Source of the DNA: a virus
IMG/VR virus record: IMGVR_UViG_3300043434_000364
Coordinates: 1-25,743 of that record
Reading direction: 5' to 3' (one strand)
DNA: 25,743 bases
The position numbers and the translations under genes were made by a program. Below, in pieces: positions 14,014 through 21,396 of the stretch (the stretch's first letter is position 1; the number at the start of each line of letters is the position of its first letter). The notes under the pieces are model-generated. The model saw only the letters and a program-made list of their open reading frames with translations. It was not told the origin of the DNA and did no database searches.

Positions 14014-14192
14014 AGATTAGTGAATTGTTGGGTGAAAATGCTACAATGGGCGCAACTATGGCTGCTAACGTATCAATCGGTCCTGCATATAAGAATAAAC
14101 CAGTAAAACAACCTAAAAACAAAGACGGTACTGCTAAGAATGCTCTAGATATGAAGGCTAATCTGTTAACGGGCGGAAGCATCAAACGATAA
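14010..14192 (+). CDS. Very small basic protein with capsid-targeting-like peptide MKISELLGE
   Basis: The product is 60 aa from the ATG at 14010, in an ATGA overlap with the previous gene; an upstream in-frame ATG at 13980 lies well inside that gene. The N-terminus MKISELLGE shares MKISE with the 13388 product, and L-G-E at 7-9 fits the gp21-type cleavage pattern. The rest is basic and Asn/Ala/Lys-rich (KNKPVKQPKNKDGTAKNA, ending GGSIKR), typical of a flexible DNA-associated peptide. It has no membrane segment. Confidence 0.5.
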   Translation: MKISELLGENATMGATMAANVSIGPAYKNKPVKQPKNKDGTAKNALDMKANLLTGGSIKR

Positions 14193-14195
14193 ATA
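14188..14195 (+). promoter_or_regulatory. Late promoter motif GATAAATA
   Basis: This matches 7 of 8 positions of the T4 late octamer and overlaps the stop codon of the 14010 gene. The expected start near 14202 gives a leader of about 18 bases, carrying TTGGAG before the ATG at 14220. Confidence 0.5.
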
Positions 14196-14219
14196 TAATA
14201 TAAACATTGGAGTTAACCC

Positions 14220-15830
14220 ATGAGTAGGAAACAACTTGACGAACTTCTCGACACAAATTTTAGTGCATCAACAGCACCTGTCGAAAAATTTACACCACCA
14301 CCACAAACAGATACATCATCTACCGATTTTCTTCCAGACGGAGAAGTAGACAGAGAAGGAGCAATGGCCAAAGCTGATCTAAGCAAGCTAGCCAAATATG
14401 CTACAAAATTATACAATAAACTTGAAGATGAAACTCAGATGGAAGCATGGGTTCAAGCAAAGATTACTAAGGCAGCAGACTATATTGCATCTGTTTATCA
14501 TTATCTAGAATATGAAATGGATTTTAGTAACTACGGTCATAAGCTAGACAATGCTGAAATGATGAATGAAGATCAAAAGGCTGAATTACGTAGCAAGTTA
14601 ATCGAAGCACGTACCAAGATTGCAGAACTTAAAAAACTTCAAGCACAGAAATTAGAAGAAGGAAAGAAGTCAAAACCGGATTTTCTTGATTTAGATAAAG
14701 ACGGTGATAAGAAAGAGCCAATGAAAAAAGCGTCTAAAGAAAAGAAACTTGACGAAATCTCCGACGAAACTAAGAAGGCATATCGTGGCAAACATGAAGA
14801 ACTCGGTAAAAAGATGCAAGATGCTGCAAAGGCCGGGGATAAAGCAAAAGTTTCGAAGCATTTAAAGGGTCTTAGCAATAGTCTTAAAGATTCACCAAAA
14901 AGTAAGCAACAAGTTCAAGAATCAATGGCTGCTAATCATTTAGTACATGAGATCTCCAACGAACTAATTTCTAAAGGAATATCTAGCGAAGATATTACTA
15001 GTTCAGAAGATATTGCATTTTATATTAAAGAAAATCGCAGAACACTTTTACATTGGAACGCACTAAGTGAAGATGAAAAAGACAATTTAGTTGATGAGAT
15101 TGCAAATGCTGTATACGATTCAACCTCGTCTGACGAAAACGAAGGAATGTATGAATCTTCTAAGCCAAGTGCAGGACTTTCAGCTAAGAAGAAATCTGCA
15201 ACTGTAAAGAAAGCAAAGGCAGGCGGAGATATCGGTAAGCCAGGTAAGAACTTTAAAAAGGTCTCTGATAAGGCTGCAAAGAAGTATGGTAGCAAAGAAA
15301 AAGGCGAAAAAGTTGCTGCGGCTGCTATGTGGAAGAACATTAAGAAAGAAGATGTACAACTAAATGAATTAAGTAAAGAAACTTTAAAAAGCTATGCTGA
15401 TAAAAAAGGCGATCAAATGTTTAAAGACAAGAAGCCAGCAAGCGGAAAGGATCTTACAAACTATCGTAATGCTATTGAAAAGATGCATAAGAAAGATGAC
15501 GCAGTAGTTAAAGAAGCTGTTAAAAAAGCTAAAAAAGATTACGATGGCGACGGTAAGGTTGAGTCAGGTAAGGACGAGTACTTAGGTTCTAAAGACAAAG
15601 CAATTAAGAAAGCAATGGGCAAAAAGGATTGTGTTAAAGAAGCTGTTAAAGCTCAAAAGGACTATGACGGCGACGGTAAAGTTGAGTCAGGTAAGGACGA
15701 GTACTTAGGTTCTAAAGACAAAGCAATTAAGAAAGCAATGGGCAAAAAGAGCCAAGAAGGCGCAGAACAAGTAAACGAAAGTACAGATCTTAATCGTCTA
15801 AAAGAGTTCTTAACTCGATTAAACGGATAA
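14220..15830 (+). CDS. Large Lys/Glu-rich virion-type protein with EF-hand-like repeats
   Basis: The product is 536 aa, very rich in Lys, Asp, Glu and Ala. A helical N-terminal domain (about 50-145; WVQAKITKAADYIASVYHYL) resembles proteins I recall from T4-like cyanophages. Three Asp-rich loops follow: DLDKDGD at 157-163 and DYDGDG at 440-445 and 481-486. They look like EF-hand or dockerin-type calcium loops, though the usual Glu at loop position 12 is Lys. The last two lie in an almost exact tandem repeat. Several (L/I)-x-E sites (LIEA at 127-130, LEEG at 145-148) fit prohead protease cleavage. It follows a late-promoter motif. A head-internal, core or injected role is inferred. Confidence 0.6.
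   Translation: MSRKQLDELLDTNFSASTAPVEKFTPPPQTDTSSTDFLPDGEVDREGAMAKADLSKLAKYATKLYNKLEDETQMEAWVQAKITKAADYIASVYHYLEYEMDFSNYGHKLDNAEMMNEDQKAELRSKLIEARTKIAELKKLQAQKLEEGKKSKPDFLDLDKDGDKKEPMKKASKEKKLDEISDETKKAYRGKHEELGKKMQDAAKAGDKAKVSKHLKGLSNSLKDSPKSKQQVQESMAANHLVHEISNELISKGISSEDITSSEDIAFYIKENRRTLLHWNALSEDEKDNLVDEIANAVYDSTSSDENEGMYESSKPSAGLSAKKKSATVKKAKAGGDIGKPGKNFKKVSDKAAKKYGSKEKGEKVAAAAMWKNIKKEDVQLNELSKETLKSYADKKGDQMFKDKKPASGKDLTNYRNAIEKMHKKDDAVVKEAVKKAKKDYDGDGKVESGKDEYLGSKDKAIKKAMGKKDCVKEAVKAQKDYDGDGKVESGKDEYLGSKDKAIKKAMGKKSQEGAEQVNESTDLNRLKEFLTRLNG
15558..15626 (+). repeat. Exact 69-bp direct repeat, copy 1
   Basis: Identical over 69 bases to 15681-15749, offset by 123 bases (41 codons). It encodes VESGKDEYLGSKDKAIKKAM plus GKK. 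The flanking bases on the left are similar but differ at several third positions. Confidence 0.9.
15681..15749 (+). repeat. Exact 69-bp direct repeat, copy 2
   Basis: Second copy of the 15558-15626 repeat, in the same frame of the same gene. The shared sequence continues leftwards at protein level through DYDGDGK and the VKEAVK segment. Confidence 0.9.
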
Positions 15831-15834
15831 TATT

Positions 15835-16815
15835 ATGGATATGAAGAAAATTCTACAGGCTTTAGATAATACTGCATCTAAGCCTGTAGGAGGATCTGAC
15901 GATATTAAAAAGTCATTAGAAATTATTAAAGAAGGGGCTAATCCACACAAGGTTAGCCTTCCTGTTCAAATGGCTATGAGTCATTATCAAAAATCAGAAC
16001 CTATAAAAGAAACTAAAAATTCATTGTTTAAACAATATGTTGCAGAAGCCGAGGAAGACTTTAATGCACAAAAAGCATTAGAACAGCAACGTATATTAAT
16101 GTATTCTAGAAAAATTGCAAATCGTGTAATGGAGTCAAAACGACCGGAACAAGATCCACGTTTTGCTCAAAGTGCTATTCAAAAAGAAATTAAAGATTTA
16201 ACTCAATCCCTTGAAGAAGCACAACACGCACTAGCAAAAGCAAAAGAAATCAATAGAAGTATTCGATACGACGATACAGTTACAAATATCATTCTTCAAA
16301 TAATCGAAGTTGGAGAATCTGTCGGTATTCAACGTTCTCATTTCCAGTATGCAGAAAGTACTATTGCAGAAGCATATAATGGTGTTGAATCAGCAATACT
16401 TGAATTAGAAGAACCATTTACGTATCTTATTTCCGAAATCGAAGATCGAATCGAAAATTTAGGATATGATCTAGAAGATTTGCAACAAGGCAAACCTATC
16501 GATCTTAACGAAGGCACCGATTTTAATCCACCGGATATTATCAAGCTCGATGTTCCCTTATTACTACGATTATTAGAATATGCAAAAGAAGATGCTAAAA
16601 CTGATATGGATCTTCATAATGTAACTACTATGCTTATAAATTTAAGCAAAGAAGGCGATATATTAAACATGAATAATTATGATCAAATAGTAGGAGATCA
16701 AAAATTATTACCCGAACCAACAAACGAAGCATGTTGGAAAAATTACAAACAAATTGGAATGAAAAAGAAAGGTAAGAGAATGGTTCCAAATTGTGTTCCG
16801 AAAAAAGGAAAATAA
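15835..16815 (+). CDS. Helical virion-type protein with prohead-protease-like sites
   Basis: The product is 326 aa, strongly helical and acidic, with a long coiled-coil-like stretch at about 85-150. The N-terminus MDMKKILQALDNTA is followed by LEIIKEGAN, where I-K-E/G (31-34) fits the gp21-type cleavage pattern; YVAEAEE (about 67-73) is another possible site. The C-terminus (WKNYKQIGMKKKGKRMVPNC) is basic and ends in Lys. Such a layout is typical of cyanophage proteins beside the 14220-type gene. It starts four bases after that gene, with only a weak GGAT upstream. A role inside the prohead is inferred; the precise function is unknown. Confidence 0.55.
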   Translation: MDMKKILQALDNTASKPVGGSDDIKKSLEIIKEGANPHKVSLPVQMAMSHYQKSEPIKETKNSLFKQYVAEAEEDFNAQKALEQQRILMYSRKIANRVMESKRPEQDPRFAQSAIQKEIKDLTQSLEEAQHALAKAKEINRSIRYDDTVTNIILQIIEVGESVGIQRSHFQYAESTIAEAYNGVESAILELEEPFTYLISEIEDRIENLGYDLEDLQQGKPIDLNEGTDFNPPDIIKLDVPLLLRLLEYAKEDAKTDMDLHNVTTMLINLSKEGDILNMNNYDQIVGDQKLLPEPTNEACWKNYKQIGMKKKGKRMVPNCVPKKGK

Positions 16816-16816
16816 T

Positions 16817-18157
16817 ATGGATTTGAGAGACTTAATAAGTAAGCTAGATTCTATTTCTGAACAAGAAGAATATGATATCGAAGCCGGTAAAAAATTAAAC
16901 CAAGATAAGTGGAAATTTGCTGAAAAACAAAAACACTTATACGGCTTACTTCAACAGCTACGTGCTTTAATAAACAAGCAGTCGAATCCAACATCTCTCG
17001 AAGAAGCATTAGTTCAAAGTTTTGGATATCAAGTCAACGAGATGGATATGGACCGTCTTGCAACTGCATCTGCTTCTAATGCAACATCTGCACCTGTATC
17101 AGGAGATGGAATATTAAAGACTATCGGTAAAAAGATTGCATGGCCTGTAACTGCTGCGGCTGCTATATGGGATGCTTACGAACAAATTACACAACTGCCA
17201 AGAAACGTTCCTCAAGAAACTTTCGAAAAAGAAGTGGCTAAAATTATTGGAAATGTAGTCGGGGAATACGGAGTTTTTGCAGTAGGTGCCGGAATTGGCG
17301 CTGCGTTAGGAGGAGCATCAGGACCGGGAGCATTAGTATCAGGTATTGCTGGCGGAGTTGCTGCACAATGGGCATTTGGAGATGATGTGAATCAGTTAGT
17401 GAGCTATATTGTAGATTACTTTTATTCTCCAGACTCGGCACCACAACAAACTACCTCTCCACAACAACCTACAACAGCAAGTGCTTCAAATAACGAAACT
17501 GCTCCGGTCATAAAAGACTTACAAAGTGCATTAGAAAAGTTAGGATTTAGTGTGGGTTCTCACGGAAAAGACGGTATTTTTGGTCCTGATACACTTGCAG
17601 CTTTAAAGCAATATACCTCTGCAAATAATTTACCTAGTGATTTAGATGCAATATACAAACTTTTAAATGTTACAGCACCGGCTAACACTAATCAAATTTC
17701 GGAGTTGAGATCAACATTAGATAAAATTGACGAGGCTAAAGTTCCTTCTAGATTTTTACAATACGCAAAAAATGTCATCAATGCTGTAAAAGGAAAAGTA
17801 TCAAATTTTGTTAGTAACAATCGTTTACTAACAACAATAGCAACTATTGCGGCGGGAGGATATGTATGGGACAATTACGGAAACGTAATTCAATCGAAAG
17901 CACATGAATATGCTCCTGGTATAGTTTCTGAACCTAAACCCGAGGAACCTGCTACTCCTACTGTATCGAACGCACCGGCTCCAGGTACAGCAGCTAGTAC
18001 TACCTCAATTGATACTACGCTAGCAAAGTTAATCAGCGATATTAAAGTTGATATTACTGATTTAAAGAGAATTACAAATCCTGAAATTAAGGCCGACGCA
18101 CAAAAAGCAATTGCACATGCAGAACAAACATTAAAAATGTATGCTCCTGGCATGTAA
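16817..18157 (+). CDS. Membrane-active protein with peptidoglycan-binding domain (candidate ejection protein)
   Basis: The product is 446 aa from the ATG at 16817, which has AAGGA before it; an upstream ATG at 16793 overlaps the previous gene. After an N-terminal MDLRDLISKLDSISE (I-S-E site at 13-15), a long Gly/Ala-rich hydrophobic region (about 149-188: VGAGIGAALGGASGPGALVS) looks like a membrane hairpin. A peptidoglycan-binding-1 type domain follows at about 230-285 (LQSALEKLGF, DGIFGPDTLAALKQY). A second hydrophobic segment (LLTTIATIAAGGYVW) lies at about 335-350, and KIDEAK before it fits the prohead-protease pattern. A head protein ejected to cross wall and membrane fits best. A lysis role is the alternative. 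Confidence 0.6.
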   Translation: MDLRDLISKLDSISEQEEYDIEAGKKLNQDKWKFAEKQKHLYGLLQQLRALINKQSNPTSLEEALVQSFGYQVNEMDMDRLATASASNATSAPVSGDGILKTIGKKIAWPVTAAAAIWDAYEQITQLPRNVPQETFEKEVAKIIGNVVGEYGVFAVGAGIGAALGGASGPGALVSGIAGGVAAQWAFGDDVNQLVSYIVDYFYSPDSAPQQTTSPQQPTTASASNNETAPVIKDLQSALEKLGFSVGSHGKDGIFGPDTLAALKQYTSANNLPSDLDAIYKLLNVTAPANTNQISELRSTLDKIDEAKVPSRFLQYAKNVINAVKGKVSNFVSNNRLLTTIATIAAGGYVWDNYGNVIQSKAHEYAPGIVSEPKPEEPATPTVSNAPAPGTAASTTSIDTTLAKLISDIKVDITDLKRITNPEIKADAQKAIAHAEQTLKMYAPGM

Positions 18158-18175
18158 TCAATATCATCAATTAAC

Positions 18176-18204
18176 TTGAACATATCTAATATATAACGTA
18201 TCAT
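18176..18204 (+). promoter_or_regulatory. Possible sigma70-type promoter of the dsbA-like gene
   Basis: TTGAAC (18176-18181), 17 bases, then TATCAT (18199-18204; 5 of 6 matches). It lies in the 68-base gap before the gene. The expected start near 18211 places AAAGGAG (about 18213-18219) at the very 5' end of the transcript. Confidence 0.45.
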
Positions 18205-18225
18205 TAAGGCACAAAGGAGAAAATA

Positions 18226-18483
18226 ATGGCAAATAGAGCATATGGCCCAGAAGAAAAGGCAAAACTTGAAAGACTAATTGTCGAAGGATCAACGGTTCTT
18301 CGTGAGATTGAAGATTTACAAGAAGGTTTAAGAGACACAGTAAAATCTGTAGCTGAAGAACTACAAGTAAAAGCTAGTGTAATTAACAAAGCAATCAAAA
18401 TTGCACACAAAGGTAACTGGCAGGATCATAACTCCGATTGGGAAGAAATCGAAGCTATCCTCGATGTTACAAAACGTATCTAA
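18226..18483 (+). CDS. dsbA: DsbA-like double-stranded DNA-binding protein (late transcription)
   Basis: The product is 85 aa. The layout, a helical N-terminal part (LERLIVEGSTVLREIEDLQE), then VKSVAEELQVKASVINKAIK, then an acidic end with ELEEIEAIL-like spacing, matches T4 DsbA (89 aa) in length and pattern. In T4 the protein binds DNA near late promoters and stimulates late transcription. VKASVINKAIK looks like the recognition helix. It has a strong ribosome binding site (AAAGGAG) and lies just upstream of DNA polymerase. The T4 link is by pattern recall only. Confidence 0.72.
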   Translation: MANRAYGPEEKAKLERLIVEGSTVLREIEDLQEGLRDTVKSVAEELQVKASVINKAIKIAHKGNWQDHNSDWEEIEAILDVTKRI

Positions 18484-18500
18484 ATACGTATAAGGGAAAG

Positions 18501-18550
18501 GCAGGCGGGCCATAATCCGCATTATTGGTGTTGCGAACCGGAAGTCGCAA
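18501..18550 (+). ncRNA. GC-rich structured element ahead of DNA polymerase
   Basis: Inside the 186-base gap before the polymerase gene is a short GC-rich block. It holds hairpin GCGGG/TCCGC (18505-18509 with 18516-18520) and hairpin TTGCGA/TCGCAA (18531-18536 with 18545-18550). A competing pairing, CCATAAT with ATTATTGG, spans 18510-18528. It could be a translational operator (T4 gp43 represses its own mRNA through a leader hairpin), a small RNA or an origin element. It matches no family I can name. Confidence 0.4.
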
Positions 18551-18560
18551 AGGAAACAAC

Positions 18561-18683
18561 ATGACTATTCAACACTTCAAATTTGAAGCATGTGAACCAT
18601 GCTTATCTATTCAAAATAAAGATATTGTAGAATTACAAATCAAAAATACTTCTTTAGCAAGGAGTAATTATGAGCTACGTTGA
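18561..18683 (+). CDS. Possible 40-aa small protein overlapping the polymerase start
   Basis: The ATG at 18561 has AAAGGA 5-6 bases upstream and opens a 40-codon frame ending at TGA 18681-18683, 14 bases inside the polymerase gene in another frame. The product starts MTIQHFKFEACEPCLSIQNK and contains a C-E-P-C pair. Its placement directly after the structured element, with a good ribosome binding site, suggests a real leader gene or translational coupler. It is too short for composition alone to prove coding. Confidence 0.4.
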   Translation: MTIQHFKFEACEPCLSIQNKDIVELQIKNTSLARSNYELR

Positions 18684-21339
18684 TGCATACTACGATAGAG
18701 ACAACGACATTATTAAAATCGTTGAAAGAAATAAAAAAGGTGATCGAGAGTTCCGAGATGTTCCTGTAAAGCATACATTTTATTACTCTGACCCTAAAGG
18801 AAAATATCAAAGCATTTACGGAGATCCTGTATCAAAGGTTGTTTGTAAAAATACAAAAGATCTGAGAAAAGAGCTTGCAATTGCTAGTAATAAAAAGATA
18901 TTTGAATCTGATATTAATCCTATATTCGTTTGTTTAAGTGAAAACTACTTAAATCAAGATGCTCCAAAACTTAACATTGCGTTTTTCGACATCGAGGTAG
19001 ATTTTGATCCAGAAAGAGGCTATGCAAGTACAGACGACGCATTTATGCCGATTACTGCTATCTCAGTATATTTACAGTGGCTAGACACTCTAGTATGTTT
19101 TGCTGTTCCTCCAAAAACTTTAACGATGGAGGAAGCAACTGAACTTGTGAAAGATTTTCCAAATACTCTTTTATTTGAAAAAGAATCTCACTTACTGGAT
19201 GCATTCTTAGACTTAATCAAAGATGCCGATGTTTTAAGTGGCTGGAACAGTGAAGGATATGACGTACCGTATACTGTAAACAGAGTAACTAAAAGTTTAT
19301 CAAAAGACGATACTAGAAGATTTTGTCTATTTAATCAGTATCCTAAAAAGAGAGAATACGAAAAGTATGGAAAGACTGCAAATACATACGACTTTGTAGG
19401 CAGAGTTCATCTTGATAGCTTAGAACTATATCGAAAATACACATATGAAGAACGACATAGTTACCGACTCGATGCTATTGCAGAATATGAGTTAGGTGAA
19501 CGTAAAACTGCATATGAAGGTACGTTAGATCAATTATATAATAATGATTTTAAGACCTTTATCGAATATAATAGACAAGATACCATGCTCTTAGAAAAGT
19601 TAGATCGAAAACTTAAATTTATTGATCTAGCTAATACTCTTGCACACGAAAATACTGTACTTCTACAAACTACTATGGGAGCTGTAGCAGTAACCGAACA
19701 GGCTATTATTAATGAAGCACATAGAAGAGGATTTATTGTACCTAATCGTGCTAAAAGAGACGAAAATGTTGATACAAGAGCAGCAGGAGCATATGTTGCA
19801 TATCCGAAAGAAGGACTACATGATTGGATTGGATCTTTAGATATTAACTCACTGTATCCGTCTGTAATTCGTGCATTAAATATGGGTCCAGAAACTATTA
19901 TCGGACAATTGCGCCCTGAACGAACAGACTCTTATATATCTGCTCAAGTTGCTAAAGGAAAATCATTTGCAGCAGCATGGGAAGGATTATTTGCAACATT
20001 CGAATATGATTCTGTTATGAATAATGAAATAGGATCGAATATTACTATCGACTGGGAGAATGGAGATAGTGATGTAGTAAGTGCTGCCGAAGTATATCGA
20101 TTAATTTACGAAAGCAATCAACCGTGGATGCTTAGTGCAAATGGTACGATCTTTACATGGGAAAAAGAAGGTATTATCCCTGGATTGTTAAAACGCTGGT
20201 ATGCTGAACGTAAAGAAATGCAGGCAAAACTTAAAGAATGCATCAATGCAGGCAATAAGATTGAAGAGGAATACTGGGATAAACGTCAGCTTGTTAAGAA
20301 GATTAACCTAAATAGCTTATACGGTGCTATTCTTAACCCAGGATGCAGATTCTTCGATAAACGCATCGGACAATCAACAACATTAACTGGTAGACAAATT
20401 GCTAAACATATGGCGGCTAAGGTTAATGAGATTATTACAGGCAAATATGATCACGTAGGCAAGGCTGTAATTTATGGTGATACAGACTCTTGTTACTTTT
20501 CAGCATATACTACTCTTATAGATGATATCGAAAAAGGACTAATACCTTGGAGTAAAGAAGCTATTGCAAACTTATATGATCAAATAGCTGTTGAAGTAAA
20601 CGGTACATTCCAGCAATTTATGCTTGATCAGTTTCACTGCCCTAAATCAAGAGGTGAAGTAATTAAAGCTGGTCGAGAAATTGTCGGTTCAAAAGCATTG
20701 TTTATTACTAAAAAGAGATATGCTGTGCTAGTTTACGATAAGGAAGGAAAACGGAAGGATAAAGACGGAAGACCCGGCGAAATTAAAGCTATGGGACTAG
20801 ATTTGAAAAGATCAGATACTCCGGAGTTTATCCAAGACTTCTTAAGTGAAATATTAGAAATGGTTCTAACAGGATCAGTCGAACAAGAAGTATTAGATCA
20901 TATCAGTCAATTTAGAACTTTATTCAAATCTAGACCAGGTTGGGAAAAAGGTAGCCCAAAGAGAGCTAACAATATTACCGATTACGAAAATAAGGAAAAG
21001 AAACAAGGTAAAGTTAATATGCCCGGGCATGTAAGGGCAAGTATCAACTGGAATACTTTGAAGAAGTTATATGACGACAAGTATTCAATGAGTATTACCG
21101 ACGGAGGAAAGGTTATTATTTGTAAATTAAAAAATAATCCGTTAGGCTTTACTAGTGTTGCATACCCTGTAGATGAACTAAGATTACCGCAGTGGTTCAA
21201 AGAACTTCCTTTTGATCATGCCGAGATGGAAGCAACCATTATAGATAAGAAGCTAGATAACTTGATCGGTGTACTCGAGTGGGATATATCTAGTACAAAC
21301 GAAAAGAATACATTTAGTAGTTTATTTGATTTTCGATAA
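18670..21339 (+). CDS. 43: Replicative DNA polymerase, family B (gp43-like)
   Basis: The product is 889 aa (T4 gp43 is 898). Exonuclease motifs are intact: FFDIEVDF (D107, E109), WNSEGYDVP at 192-200 and YNRQDTML at 300-307. Polymerase motif A SLDINSLYPSVI is at 389-400, motif B KINLNSLYGAILN at 544-556, motif C YGDTDSCYF at 602-610, and KKRYA lies near 680. It therefore has both synthesis and proofreading activity. The C-terminal end NTFSSLFDF resembles the clamp-binding tail of T4 gp43, consistent with a likely gp45 gene directly downstream. The ribosome binding site is AAGGAG. It is the core replicase with gp44 (2864) and the clamp (21397). Confidence 0.96.
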   Translation: MSYVDAYYDRDNDIIKIVERNKKGDREFRDVPVKHTFYYSDPKGKYQSIYGDPVSKVVCKNTKDLRKELAIASNKKIFESDINPIFVCLSENYLNQDAPKLNIAFFDIEVDFDPERGYASTDDAFMPITAISVYLQWLDTLVCFAVPPKTLTMEEATELVKDFPNTLLFEKESHLLDAFLDLIKDADVLSGWNSEGYDVPYTVNRVTKSLSKDDTRRFCLFNQYPKKREYEKYGKTANTYDFVGRVHLDSLELYRKYTYEERHSYRLDAIAEYELGERKTAYEGTLDQLYNNDFKTFIEYNRQDTMLLEKLDRKLKFIDLANTLAHENTVLLQTTMGAVAVTEQAIINEAHRRGFIVPNRAKRDENVDTRAAGAYVAYPKEGLHDWIGSLDINSLYPSVIRALNMGPETIIGQLRPERTDSYISAQVAKGKSFAAAWEGLFATFEYDSVMNNEIGSNITIDWENGDSDVVSAAEVYRLIYESNQPWMLSANGTIFTWEKEGIIPGLLKRWYAERKEMQAKLKECINAGNKIEEEYWDKRQLVKKINLNSLYGAILNPGCRFFDKRIGQSTTLTGRQIAKHMAAKVNEIITGKYDHVGKAVIYGDTDSCYFSAYTTLIDDIEKGLIPWSKEAIANLYDQIAVEVNGTFQQFMLDQFHCPKSRGEVIKAGREIVGSKALFITKKRYAVLVYDKEGKRKDKDGRPGEIKAMGLDLKRSDTPEFIQDFLSEILEMVLTGSVEQEVLDHISQFRTLFKSRPGWEKGSPKRANNITDYENKEKKQGKVNMPGHVRASINWNTLKKLYDDKYSMSITDGGKVIICKLKNNPLGFTSVAYPVDELRLPQWFKELPFDHAEMEATIIDKKLDNLIGVLEWDISSTNEKNTFSSLFDFR

Positions 21340-21350
21340 GAATAATTCTT
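21338..21350. promoter_or_regulatory. Palindrome at the clamp-gene promoter
   Basis: AAGAAT-A-ATTCTT is a perfect 13-base palindrome that covers the polymerase stop codon and runs into the -35 box at 21349. It may be an operator half-site pair or a chance AT-rich palindrome. Confidence 0.3.
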
Positions 21351-21377
21351 GACTACACTTAGTAACCTAAATATAAT
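21349..21377 (+). promoter_or_regulatory. Strong sigma70-type promoter of the sliding-clamp gene
   Basis: TTGACT (21349-21354), 17 bases, then TATAAT (21372-21377). It lies in the 57-base gap after polymerase. The expected start near 21384 leaves a short leader with CGGAG before the ATG at 21397. A late-like CCTAAATA (21366-21373) overlaps it. Confidence 0.8.
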
Positions 21378-21396
21378 AACGAATACGGAGAACAAT

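Noticed and set aside
15020-15340. 106-aa minus-strand open frame rich in Phe, Ser and Ala
   Set aside because: It is the antisense shadow of the Lys/Glu-rich 14220 gene, whose codons give this composition on the reverse strand.
18528-18560. Resemblance to a glutamine-type riboswitch (GGAAGT followed by a short peptide gene)
   Set aside because: A GGAAGT is present, but the three-way junction and flanking conserved bases that I recall for that family do not line up.
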